Below the pieces are notes generated by a model that saw only the letters and a list, made by a program, of their open reading frames with translations, was not told where the DNA came from and made no database searches. Both the position numbers and the translations under genes were made by a program. From NCBI RefSeq assembly GCF_001429545.1, contig NZ_LMSP01000034.1, positions 15,305 through 74,809 of the forward strand: a stretch of 59,505 nt of DNA. Direction: 5' to 3'. Every line of letters begins with the position of its first letter. The first letter of the stretch is position 1. Positions 17,828 to 27,600 of the stretch are shown here, piece by piece. Source of the stretch: Paenibacillus sp. Soil787. GTDB lineage: Bacteria; Bacillota; Bacilli; Paenibacillales; NBRC-103111.

Positions 17828-19366
17828 TTACACCATACTCCGGTCTTTACTTGGATTAACTTTGTAATATCTCTTGTATAGTTTACTGAAATAAAATATA
17901 TCTTGAACACCGATTCTATCGGCAATTTCACTAATGGCGAGTGGAGTTGTCCGTAAAAGCACCCTTGCTTGTTTCATGCGAACCCCTTCCACATATTCAA
18001 TAACGGATACGCCCTGATGCTCTTTAAATAGTTTAGAGAAATGAGATCGACTTATGTTAACGTGATTACTTACATCATCCAAAGTGAATTTGTTTCGGTA
18101 TTGTTCATGGATATAGTTTAATGCTTTGACAATTTCTATCCGATGTGTGCCCAAATAATGATAGTCATTTAGCCATCGTTCAAATATGGATTTATAATCA
18201 GTTAACCGAAAGGCTTGTTTGTAGCTTATTTCCGATTTCAAATCTTCTGGGACAGCAAATCCCTTTTTCTCGATAAAAGTGATCAGGAATTTTAAATCTT
18301 CTTTAACCGTACTAGGCGGACGCTTTAAATAACGGATCAAATCAAAAAAGGACTCGATCCACATCGGCAAATTTGAAATTGCAGTGTAGTTGTTATCGTT
18401 TTCCATCTCCATGTTTTGAAAAAAAGAATACAAATCTATATCTTTGCTTGTAGATTCGCACTCATTTGGTGAAATGAGGCACGCTGGCGTGCAGTAAAAT
18501 AATTGTCTCGTATCGTTGATCGAATGACGGACCATCTCAAATAATGAATCTAACGTCGTGAAATCATATCCCGTTATTAATGAAGATTCCAGTTTTAAAA
18601 ATTGCTGCAACGCAAGCTGAACTTCTTCCATTTTCTCGGTGTGCTTCTCCCTATTGCTTTCACCGAAATCCAGAAGTATAAATCTAGCGTTTTCTAAATG
18701 AAATAATTCATTTTTAGGATGAAATTGTTTAATGACTTCTACGGCTACATTCATAAAAGCGTATATGGCAAGATCTGTCTTTTTGTTAAATTTTGCTTCA
18801 CACCATTCAGAAAATCGGTCCACTTCAAGCAGTGTAAACATCGACTGGGGTTCCTCGAACTGGAAGACTTGGACATTCAATTTCAATGACCTCTTTATTA
18901 ATTCTGCCGAATTAATACGCTGATGCTGCCATTCATAAAATAATGAGTTTTGAACCATTAACTGTTCATTGGAGTCCAAACGTCCTTTGTCCGAACCTTG
19001 ATTTCGCGAATCTTCGTAAGCCTGATTTAATTCGGAGACCAGGCTTTCCTTATTGATGGTTGCTTTAAGCAAATAATTTTTCGCCCCATAACGCAATGCC
19101 ATCTGAGCAAGGTCAAATTCTGCATAGTTGCTTATTACAATTGACCATAACCGGGGATAGAGAATCTTACACTGTTGTATCAACTCTATACCATCCACGA
19201 TAGGCATGCGAATATCTGTCAGCATAATGTCCATTGCGTTATTCTTTAATACATCTAATGCATCTCTACCATTTTCCGATTCCCATATCTCAATGCCACT
19301 GTCCTCCAACATCCACTTTATGTGTTTACGGATAGGCGCCTCATCTTCTACTATCAAAAGCTTCAT
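17828..19366 (-). CDS. Response regulator with AraC-type output (YesN-like)
   Basis: 512 residues from the ATG at 19366, just past the kinase stop codon; the longer frame would overlap the kinase and has no ribosome site either. The receiver domain (1-120) shows the acidic pair E7/D8, phospho-acceptor D51 in LTDIRMP and the conserved K of YLLKA. A long central region and a C-terminal double helix-turn-helix follow (SRSHFSKLFKEHQGVSVIEY; ISEIADRIGVQDIFYFSKLY). The end reads YKVNPSKDRSMV, slightly unlike the family's usual NPSKYR finish, and may have been altered by the junction with the adjacent F5/8C fragment. Partner of the 19374-21056 kinase; probable activator of module B via the shared motif described below. 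Confidence 0.87.
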   Translation of the reverse strand: MKLLIVEDEAPIRKHIKWMLEDSGIEIWESENGRDALDVLKNNAMDIMLTDIRMPIVDGIELIQQCKILYPRLWSIVISNYAEFDLAQMALRYGAKNYLLKATINKESLVSELNQAYEDSRNQGSDKGRLDSNEQLMVQNSLFYEWQHQRINSAELIKRSLKLNVQVFQFEEPQSMFTLLEVDRFSEWCEAKFNKKTDLAIYAFMNVAVEVIKQFHPKNELFHLENARFILLDFGESNREKHTEKMEEVQLALQQFLKLESSLITGYDFTTLDSLFEMVRHSINDTRQLFYCTPACLISPNECESTSKDIDLYSFFQNMEMENDNNYTAISNLPMWIESFFDLIRYLKRPPSTVKEDLKFLITFIEKKGFAVPEDLKSEISYKQAFRLTDYKSIFERWLNDYHYLGTHRIEIVKALNYIHEQYRNKFTLDDVSNHVNISRSHFSKLFKEHQGVSVIEYVEGVRMKQARVLLRTTPLAISEIADRIGVQDIFYFSKLYKRYYKVNPSKDRSMV

Positions 19367-19373
19367 CCAAGCG

Positions 19374-21056
19374 TCAGCTCGTTTCATCTGGAATAAATAC
19401 CCGAATGCAAGTCCCTATAGATGGGGAACTCTGAATATCAATATAGGCGGATCCCCCATAGTGAAGCAACAAACGATCTTTTACATTCGCTAACCCAATG
19501 GATTTTCTCGATTTTTGTGTCTCCCTATTTATAAATCCGTCTCCATTATCTTGAACGGTTATCTCCATTCCACCCTCTTTAAACTGTGCGAATATTTGAA
19601 CCCATCCGGTTGGTTTACCAGAAAAAGCATGTTCAAAACAATTTTCTAAGAGTGGCTGTATAAGCATACGTAATACAACCTTTTCCATAGTCTCCTCTTG
19701 AAAATGAATATCGACTTTATATTCGTCACCAAATCTAGCATTTTGTATCTCGATATACCTAAGTAAATACTCTTTCTCTTCTTTTATCGTCCAATGAGAA
19801 TTTTCCCTATATAATTGCTGTCTTAAAAGAAAAGAAAGAGATAGTATTAATGAACTTATCCTTTGCTGTGAGGTGGAGTCGGCAATAAATCGAATCGTAC
19901 TTAATGTATTTAATAAAAAATGCGGATTCATTTGTTGCTGAAGCATTTGCATTTCCAATTTCCTTTTTTCAGTAGAAGCCAGTTCAAAGTTTTTACGAGA
20001 GGTCGTCAGATTATGGACCAATTGGCGAAGTATTTCTGATAATTCAACGATTTGGTAATCGGATTGAATGGATATCGTTAAATTGGGTGAATTCGATGTT
20101 AATTGCTTGGATAAGGATCGTATTTGATTAAATATTTTTCTAGTTGTCTGAAGTACCACTGCCATAATTCCAAAATAAATAATTAATATCACTACAATCG
20201 TCATAAACACAACAAAACTAAACAATTTCAACTGGTTGTTTAAAAAATCCGTACTTTCCAATTGATATAAGTACCAATTCGTTGGATTTAGCTGCTTCAT
20301 GCTGTGAGTACTCGTGCTTTTCGATATTTTCTCTATTGTTTGATCACCATCTATTTGAGTTGAAAACAAATTTTCGTGATTTTCATTTTCAATTACATAA
20401 TGTCCCCCATCGTTTTTTAGAATATTTTGTATATATGAAATAGGGATAACGATTGAGATCATCCCCTTTTTTGTAGCAGTTCCAGGGTTGAACAGCCAGC
20501 GTGTGAATACAATAAAGCTTGCGGAATCTCCATTTATTTGAGGACAGTCTATCATAGACCATTTGAAACTATAAAAAATATCAGCTTCTTCCCAGTCCAT
20601 GATTGTTAGAACCCGTTCCTGCAATTGTTCCTTTCTTAATCCCAGCCGAGATGTATCCGATTGATAAATATTGCCGTTGTTGTCACGTAGAATGACCGCG
20701 TATTTTTCATTGAGAAAGAAAGCATATTGCAGCCTTTCTATCGCTTCTAAATAAATTTTATTTTTCTCAATATCGTAAGGATCCTTCACGTCAAGTGAAC
20801 CTAAAAATTGCCTATCGTTAATAAATAGATTTGTAGCCATAAATATTCTTTGAAATAAATCTTGAACACGAGAAGATGTTTGTTCCATCCTGAATTGATT
20901 AACCTCGTTCACCTTGCTCACCAAAGTTTGCTCGGTAAATCGATAAACAAAAAAGAGTACCAACGATAAGGGAATGAAAACGGCCACTAGCAAAAAAATT
21001 AATCTGCGCTGAACCGATTTAGGACCTGAATACCGTTTGTGACCCCACAACATCAT
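19374..21056 (-). CDS. Sensor histidine kinase (YesM-like)
   Basis: 560 residues; start preceded by AAGGAGAAGAAGC. Basic N-terminus, membrane helix about 20-40, extracellular sensor region to about 275, second membrane helix about 280-305, HAMP-like linker, then the His_kinase motif QQQMNPHFLLNT with phospho-acceptor H379, N-box LLENCFEHAF, G-box DNGDGF and GLANVKDRL. It phosphorylates the response regulator encoded directly downstream. The gene follows the binding protein 21117-22484, so sensing and uptake are in one cluster, typical of sugar-sensing LytS/YesM kinases. Confidence 0.9.
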   Translation of the reverse strand: MMLWGHKRYSGPKSVQRRLIFLLVAVFIPLSLVLFFVYRFTEQTLVSKVNEVNQFRMEQTSSRVQDLFQRIFMATNLFINDRQFLGSLDVKDPYDIEKNKIYLEAIERLQYAFFLNEKYAVILRDNNGNIYQSDTSRLGLRKEQLQERVLTIMDWEEADIFYSFKWSMIDCPQINGDSASFIVFTRWLFNPGTATKKGMISIVIPISYIQNILKNDGGHYVIENENHENLFSTQIDGDQTIEKISKSTSTHSMKQLNPTNWYLYQLESTDFLNNQLKLFSFVVFMTIVVILIIYFGIMAVVLQTTRKIFNQIRSLSKQLTSNSPNLTISIQSDYQIVELSEILRQLVHNLTTSRKNFELASTEKRKLEMQMLQQQMNPHFLLNTLSTIRFIADSTSQQRISSLILSLSFLLRQQLYRENSHWTIKEEKEYLLRYIEIQNARFGDEYKVDIHFQEETMEKVVLRMLIQPLLENCFEHAFSGKPTGWVQIFAQFKEGGMEITVQDNGDGFINRETQKSRKSIGLANVKDRLLLHYGGSAYIDIQSSPSIGTCIRVFIPDETS

Positions 21057-21076
21057 GCTTCTTCTCCTTGTAAAAG

Positions 21077-21110
21077 TTCTATGCCCGCCTCTAATCAGAC
21101 GAGCATAGAA
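21077..21110 (-). terminator. Intercistronic hairpin between binding protein and kinase genes
   Basis: TTCTATGC (21077-21084) pairs with GCATAGAA (21103-21110); CTTTT follows on the minus strand. It is a weak or partial terminator that would keep kinase and regulator levels below binding protein levels. Confidence 0.45.
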
Positions 21111-21116
21111 AGTTAC

Positions 21117-22484
21117 TTATTTATTTTTTTGATCTTGAATCACTTTGTCGACTTTTTGCTTAATATTTTTCAAAGTATCATCCACCGATACTTTTCCAGT
21201 GTAATATTGTGTAAGTTGATCCAAGAAGGTTGCTTCATATTCAGATGGCGCACCAAAAACCGGCTTTTCTGCGGCATTAATCACTTCAGGATCACCGCCA
21301 AACAAATATTTGATTTGTTCCACAGTGATTCCATCATCTTTTAACTTGTCAGCTAGATCTTGGAAGTACTTGTTCGCATCGATCTTATTATACATTGGAA
21401 GCGTTCCCGTACTCAAGGTGTAATCCGCGACGTACTCCTTAGCGAATATCAACGCTTCTTTGGCATGCTTTGAATTTTTGGGAACCGCCAAAGAATCGAT
21501 GCTTGACCAGTTCATATGCTTGCCAGCCATTTCTTTAGGCACCGGCATTGGTGCAATTCCAGCTTTCCATTCACGCGGGAATTTATCTTTTTTCGTCGCA
21601 GCTAACTGTGCATACCATTGGGCACCAACAACCATTCCGTAATTACCGTTCCAGTAGGATAAGAAATCTGTATTGTTGGAGATATATTCCGCTACTGGCA
21701 TTGCTGCTTTCTTCACATTGATAACATCATTCATCCATTCTAAGCTGCGTTTAAATTCCGGTGCATTAATATTGCTCAATCCATCTGAGGTATAGAACTT
21801 GCCGTCAGTTAATTGACTGCCGAAACCATAGTAGTACATGCCCCAATTGTTATAAAACATACCGTATACTTTGTTTTTTCCACTTTCATTGTTCGTTAGT
21901 TTCTGAGCGGTGACGGCGTATTCGTCCCAAGTCATTGGCACTTTAGGATCGGGGTATGGAACTTTAGCATCATCGAATACTTTTTTATTATAAAAAAGCA
22001 TCCAGTTATTTTGTTGAATAGGAAAACGATAATATTTCCCATCTTTATCCGGTTTGAAATTACCGAAATCTTTACTCATATCTACGCCAGCTTCTTTGGC
22101 TGCTTCATCAATTGACATGAGAAATCCCTTATTAATCGCATCAAACTGATCTACACCATTGCCCCAGATTAAATCAACGACAGAGCCGCTAGCCAGCATG
22201 ACATTACGTTTATTAATATATTGTTCATGGGGGACTGAGATCGGATCAATCTTAATATTCGGGTATTTTTTGTGAAAACGATCGATAAAAGCTTTAAACT
22301 CAGGTGTATCCATATACTCAGAAATATTTAATACCTCAAGTGTCACGCTGGCCTTTGAGCTTGCATCTGTATTCTTAGTATCAACAGCACTTGTATTGCT
22401 TGGCGAACTGCCTTTGGAACTGCAGCCTGCTGCCATGAAAACCAGCATACAGGACGCTGCGATAACGGACAATTTTTTAATCAT
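21117..22484 (-). CDS. Extracellular sugar-binding lipoprotein (family 1 type)
   Basis: 455 residues. Lipobox MAAGC near residue 21 predicts membrane anchoring. The mature protein starts with TLEVLNISEYMDTPEFKAFIDRF and contains motifs typical of family 1 binding proteins (PMTWDEYAVTAQKL, YYRFPIQQNNWMLFYNKK). It delivers substrate to the 22598-24386 permeases encoded just upstream. It has its own promoter region carrying one copy of the AGACAATnnTACAAAT motif and a TATAAT at 22527-22532 (minus). The start follows AAAGGGGAACAACACAA. Confidence 0.88.
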   Translation of the reverse strand: MIKKLSVIAASCMLVFMAAGCSSKGSSPSNTSAVDTKNTDASSKASVTLEVLNISEYMDTPEFKAFIDRFHKKYPNIKIDPISVPHEQYINKRNVMLASGSVVDLIWGNGVDQFDAINKGFLMSIDEAAKEAGVDMSKDFGNFKPDKDGKYYRFPIQQNNWMLFYNKKVFDDAKVPYPDPKVPMTWDEYAVTAQKLTNNESGKNKVYGMFYNNWGMYYYGFGSQLTDGKFYTSDGLSNINAPEFKRSLEWMNDVINVKKAAMPVAEYISNNTDFLSYWNGNYGMVVGAQWYAQLAATKKDKFPREWKAGIAPMPVPKEMAGKHMNWSSIDSLAVPKNSKHAKEALIFAKEYVADYTLSTGTLPMYNKIDANKYFQDLADKLKDDGITVEQIKYLFGGDPEVINAAEKPVFGAPSEYEATFLDQLTQYYTGKVSVDDTLKNIKQKVDKVIQDQKNK

Positions 22485-22553
22485 TTGTGTTGTTCCCCTT
22501 TATTTATTTTATTTTTGTACAATTTAATTATAGAGTGAAATGAATTCGATATT

Positions 22554-22592
22554 GAATGGAATAAACGCTTGGCTCATTTGTAGAATTGTCTG
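22554..22592 (-). promoter_or_regulatory. Shared operator motif, site 1 (binding protein promoter)
   Basis: Plus strand GAATGGA (22554) and, 22 bases further, ATTTGTAGAATTGTCT (22576-22591); minus strand AGACAATTCTACAAAT. The same two parts at the same spacing occur at 24447-24485. It lies about 90 bases upstream of the binding protein start, just before a TATAAT box: the position of an activator site. Confidence 0.65.
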
Positions 22593-22597
22593 TTCTT

Positions 22598-23428
22598 TTA
22601 TCCTTTTATTCCTGAAGAAGTCACACTCTCGATAAATTGTTTTTGTAGAATCAAAAATACAGTTAGCACAGGGACAATAGCAAGGCATGCCAGCGCCATT
22701 TGTTGTGCATAGTCTTTACCGAATTGAGTTTGAAAACTTTGTAAGCCCATTGGTATTGTATAAAGATCTTTAGATTTCAAAAAAATCAGGGGCTGATAAA
22801 ACTGATCCCAGATCATAAAAAAACTGAGTATGCCTAGCGTAATCAATGGAACTTTAGCTAAAGGTAGTGCTACTTTCCAAAAAGACCGTGTAATTCCGCT
22901 ACCCTCCATGTAAGCAGCACTAATTAATTCACGAGGAAAACTCAAAAAAAATTGTCTCATCATGAAAATGGATAAAATATCCAAAATATTTGGGATGATT
23001 AATGCCCACCTTGTATCCAATAAATGAACAAAACGAAATGCAATAAACTGTGGTAATAAGGTAAGCTGATACGGTACAAATAATGTCATTAAGAACAGGA
23101 AAAATATGGATCCAGAATACTTGAATTTTAAAAAGCCAAATGAATATCCACCAAATGCAGCAATAATTAAACGAAATACAACTGAGAAGATGACAACAAA
23201 TATAGAATTGTATAACCAAGTTAAAAAAGGCGTGTTGAGCCAAATGTTTCTGTAATTCTCGAAATTCAATTGTCCCCAATGGAAGAAGACAAATGGCTTT
23301 TCAAAAACTTGGCTTTCAAATTTAAAAGAAGTCGATACCATCCAAAGAAGCGGAGTGATAAAGATTAGTCCGATTATGATAAATATAAGTGATCTTATAC
23401 CTTGTTGAACATTAAATCCATTTTCCAC
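22598..23428 (-). CDS. Carbohydrate ABC transporter permease, MalG/AraQ-like
   Basis: 276 residues from a GTG at 23428, chosen because AGAGGAGGATAACT precedes it; an upstream ATG would overlap the previous permease by 32 bases without a ribosome site. Six membrane helices; EAA-type loop around SAAYMEGSGITRSFWKV; C-terminus SVTSSGIKG is typical. Inner-membrane half-channel paired with 23451-24386, fed by the 21117-22484 binding protein. Confidence 0.88.
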   Translation of the reverse strand: MENGFNVQQGIRSLIFIIIGLIFITPLLWMVSTSFKFESQVFEKPFVFFHWGQLNFENYRNIWLNTPFLTWLYNSIFVVIFSVVFRLIIAAFGGYSFGFLKFKYSGSIFFLFLMTLFVPYQLTLLPQFIAFRFVHLLDTRWALIIPNILDILSIFMMRQFFLSFPRELISAAYMEGSGITRSFWKVALPLAKVPLITLGILSFFMIWDQFYQPLIFLKSKDLYTIPMGLQSFQTQFGKDYAQQMALACLAIVPVLTVFLILQKQFIESVTSSGIKG

Positions 23429-23450
23429 AGTTATCCTCCTCTCATTTATG

Positions 23451-24386
23451 TTATTGATAAAATACCCATTTCTTTTGTGCAATCCAATTGATCCAAATTA
23501 ACAATAAGGTTATCAAGAAAAGAAACACACCGATTGCAGATGCATAGGAGAAATCAGAAAATTCAAAAGCGGAACGATAAATATAATAGGTAAGTGTGGT
23601 TGAGCTGAATGCAGGTCCACCTTTAGTCATTAAAGCCATTTGATAGAAAGCTTGAAGCCCACCGATAATTGTGATCAGTAGAAGAAAAAAGGTAGTTGGC
23701 GAGATTAATGGTAGCGTGATATGTCGGAATCTTTGCATAAGATTGGCCCCATCAATCGAAGAAGATTCATAGTAGTCGGTTGATACTGCTTGCAATGCGG
23801 CTAGAAATAAAATGCAATGATAACCAACGTCTTTCCATGCTCCGATGATAGCAAGAACAGGCAATGCCCAATGTGTATCCACCATGTATTGCGGAGGTGT
23901 AGAGACACCCAAGCTCATAAGTAAACTATTTAATGGTCCTTGCGTTGGGTGCAAAAACACATTCCAAACGACTAATGTTGCTACATAAGTGGTGATATAA
24001 GGAATAATGAAAAATGTTCGGACCAAACCTCTCATATAGAGTTTGGCATTAAGGATTAAAGCCATTGCAAGTCCAAGTACAAGGGTCAATGGGACATAAA
24101 TCACCAAATAAATGCCTGTATTTTGAACTGATTTCCAAAAATCTTCTTCATGAATCATTTTGCTATAATATTTCAACCCCTCAAACGAAAAATCCCCTGA
24201 CATGAGGTCTACTTTATAGAAGCTCAAGAAAAAAATTCCTAGTATCGGTAACAAAACAAACAGGAAAAATCCGATGATACTAGGGATTGCGAATATGAAA
24301 CCCACTTGCTTTTCGCGTCTCTCTAATGAATAGCCATGGCGAAACTTCTTTTTTGCAGTATGAGTAAGTGTATTGATCTTCTCCAC
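23451..24386 (-). CDS. Carbohydrate ABC transporter permease, MalF/UgpA-like
   Basis: 311 residues, GTG start after AATAGGAGGCAACCC. Basic N-terminus (KKKFRHGYSLERREKQ), six helices, EAA loop ESSSIDGANLMQRFRHI. First gene of the permease-permease unit; the second permease starts 22 bases after its stop. One copy of the shared operator motif lies 83 bases upstream, so it is probably activated together with the binding protein and the GH110-like enzyme. Confidence 0.88.
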   Translation of the reverse strand: MEKINTLTHTAKKKFRHGYSLERREKQVGFIFAIPSIIGFFLFVLLPILGIFFLSFYKVDLMSGDFSFEGLKYYSKMIHEEDFWKSVQNTGIYLVIYVPLTLVLGLAMALILNAKLYMRGLVRTFFIIPYITTYVATLVVWNVFLHPTQGPLNSLLMSLGVSTPPQYMVDTHWALPVLAIIGAWKDVGYHCILFLAALQAVSTDYYESSSIDGANLMQRFRHITLPLISPTTFFLLLITIIGGLQAFYQMALMTKGGPAFSSTTLTYYIYRSAFEFSDFSYASAIGVFLFLITLLLIWINWIAQKKWVFYQ

Positions 24387-24446
24387 GGGTTGCCTCCTAT
24401 TAAATTGATTGAATAGTTATATTATCTACTATTTCAGATGGACCCG

Positions 24447-24485
24447 GAATGGAGCAAATGCTTTACTCATTTGTATTATTGTCTT
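24447..24485 (-). promoter_or_regulatory. Shared operator motif, site 2 (permease promoter)
   Basis: GAATGGA at 24447 and ATTTGTATTATTGTCT at 24469-24484, again 22 bases apart; CTC precedes ATTTGTA in both sites 1 and 2. Upstream of the permease operon by about 83 bases. Confidence 0.65.
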
Positions 24486-24510
24486 ATTTGCTAGGGGTAG
24501 CAAGCCAAAA

Positions 24511-24551
24511 CAAAAAGAACACGATAGCCCATATTGGGTTCCGTGTTCTTT
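24511..24551 (-). terminator. Terminator of the GH110-like gene
   Basis: Minus strand: AAAGAACACG stem with a GGGTT/ATAGCCC-containing loop, then CGTGTTCTTTTTGTTTTG. It lies about 75 bases after the stop codon at 24626. Confidence 0.85.
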
Positions 24552-24625
24552 GTTTGTGAACTACAAATTTTTCTCATAGGAAACTGACAATTCTCATCAT
24601 TCATTCAACATGCTTACCAACTTGT

Positions 24626-27600
24626 TTATCCCTGATTGTCGGATTGATCATGAGGTACTATGACGGTAACAGATTCAACCTTTTTGTTGCCAGCTTTATC
24701 GGTAGCTGTATACGTGATGGTATAGATACGTGACTTCTCCGTACGCAAGCTAAAGGAAGTGGCCGGTGTACCGAAGTTGGCTTGGATGTCGCTTTGACCG
24801 CTATCTGGTTGATTGCTCGTGATGGACGTTAATACCACGGATTCAACGCCCGATGTAGCATCACTAGGATTCAGCGTGGCATTGATCGTAACCATTTTAT
24901 GATTCGCTGGCCAAATCGACGTCTTATCTAATTGGACGGAAAGAGCTGGAGCTGTCTTGTCAACTTTAAATTCGACGGTTTTGAGATCTTCTACATTGCC
25001 TGCCTGATCCTTGCTGCGGTATCCGAGCTTATAAATTCCGTCACCGAAAGCTGGAATGGAGCCGGTGTAAACGACCCATTCACCGTCATTCACTTGGTAT
25101 TCCGTTGTTACGGAGCCTCCGTAAACACTGGCGCTTACAGATAAGTTTACGGTCACATCCGTCGTGTACCAGCTGTTCTTGCCGTTAGGCGCAGCCGGAC
25201 TTAACATTGCGGTGGTTACAGGAGGAACCCCCTTTAATACGTTAAGTACGAACGTCCTTGTGTCCGAAACAGTACCTTTTGTAATCGTTGCTAAAAGCCT
25301 AACAGTCGCATCTGATTCGAAAGATAACGGGCGGGTTACCGTACCGTTCGCGTCGATGACAGATGTAGCGTCACTGCTCCATGTAATTATTGTCCCGTTC
25401 GCACCGTTCGTTATCAAATGAACGTTTTTCGTTACACCTACTTCGCTGTCACCTTCCGCGAAGCCGATAGCAAGATTCGCTTTATCCAATGCGACGTCCA
25501 TCTGATCGGAATCAATCTTAATCGATGTGGATCCTTGTACACCACTGCCGTCAGTGGCCGCTGCAACTACTTTTACTGTACCTCCTTTTATTGCCGTTAG
25601 TAATCCATTGGCATTTATAGTCGCTTTATCCGTTACTGTGATACCATCGGCCTCGAAGACGTTCCATGTTACTCTGCTGCTTGCATCTGCAGGGAGGACG
25701 TTGGCCTGCATTTGCAGCGTACCATTCACGGAGAGCGAATTTGCACCGCCTGCGCCATGTACATAGATCGATGTAACTAATGACTGTCCATTAATGATCA
25801 ATTCCGTTATGTTCGGTTCTTTTCCCCAACCATTTGAGTCTATTTGAGTGGCAGTGATATAAAGCCTTATTTTTTGTGCAGTAATATTTACGAAAGAATG
25901 TGTGACCGACGAATTTATCGTTGTTCCAGTTACAATATCGACCCAACTTGATCCGTTATAATATTGCACTTTATACCCGGCTGTCCTGTTTAAATTTTCC
26001 TTGATTGTTACTTGATTAATCGTTTTATTTGTTCCGAAGTCCATTTGAAGCCACTCATTTACTCCGGTTCCGGACTGCGGCGACCATTGTGTGCTAGTGT
26101 TCCCATCTTTCGCTTTGCTGGGCGTAAAATCTGAATTATATTGACTCGATGCAGTTGCATCTGCACTTAAAGAAAGATTTTGGAAGTTTTGAGGCACACG
26201 TTCAATATTCAATTCGGCAGCAGACGCAAAGCCGCCATGTCCACGGGTAGCTGTCAGTTTCACATAAGTTGCTGATACTGAATTAAAAGTTGCGATCTTT
26301 TCCGCATTATCATCTGCCCACGTTCCGGATACTGCATCCGTAAACGTTACACCATCCGTACTTGTAGAAATCGTGTAATCCGTAATATTACCATTGGATT
26401 CACCATTTTGCCTTGGCAGGTACCTTAATTTCGTAATGCTGTAGGTCCCCCCAAGATTCATTGTTATGGATTGAGGAAGATTGGCCATTGGAGACCATTC
26501 AGTATGCCAGATCGTTCCATTGTCCCCGTCAAGCGCTTTGCTTGCCTCATTACCGCTATGCTGGCTGGTTGCAGTGGCTGTCATTTGTGATTGAGGGATG
26601 TCATTAGGATTAGGAACTACAGGAACATAATTGTTGTTTCTTGTTACCGTAAAACCTTGAGAAGTGTCAATTGTGTCGGTATTCGTATACATATAGGACA
26701 GAGTTATACCTTTGGTTACCCCACTCTGTGCAAACGTATTTCCTGATATAGTTACATTTTTTGAACCTTTTGCATTGATCTGAACCCCCCCTTCCTGAGC
26801 GATGTTATTGGTAAAGTTGAATCCGTTGACGCTTCCTGCAAAGATCGAGGTGGTTCCTCCCGTCTTATAAAATGAATTACCGCTAATACTGATGTTGCTG
26901 TGCACGGTCTGATCAGGGTTCGTGGAAGGCGCGCTAGGCGAAATGTCTATGACAGAATTCCCATTGTTATTGAATGTATTATTGCTTATGGTTACGTTCC
27001 TGACCATACCGGATTCATACCAACTGCTGGCATCATCGGCAATCAAGATCGCACTCATTTCCATTCTATTGAATCTATTATGATCAATTAGAACATTCCC
27101 GCGAGTCGTCACCAGGATGCCCCTTGTAGGAATGGATTCAAAAGTTGAATTGCTAATTGTGACATTCGGGTTCCACGTTGCATTTTCCACAAAGTAATCA
27201 TTAACGGTTATCGAGCTTGGAACATTTTTATCAAGGGTAAGCAGGATATTATTGTCATCTACTCGAGTCACACCAGTTACGATAGCGCTGTCAGAGGATA
27301 GAAGTGTTGAACCCTTTATAAAATCGATACTGTCATTAACCGCAAAAGCATCAAATCCCCAGCTCTGCGAGTGCTTAAATCTAACCTTGATCTGGTTGGA
27401 GGCCGGTTTGTCGACAATTTGTAGATGAGTACCGTGAATATTGATCGGATCATCATGTGCTCCGAAGAAGTTGGAATTGTTTACCGTTATTTGGCCTTTG
27501 CAACCCGAAATTTGCATGAAATCGGCCATAGATGCGTTTGTCCGCCCACTTCCCGTTTTCGGTGCGAAATTTAATTGATCAAAGGTAAGGTTTTCACTAT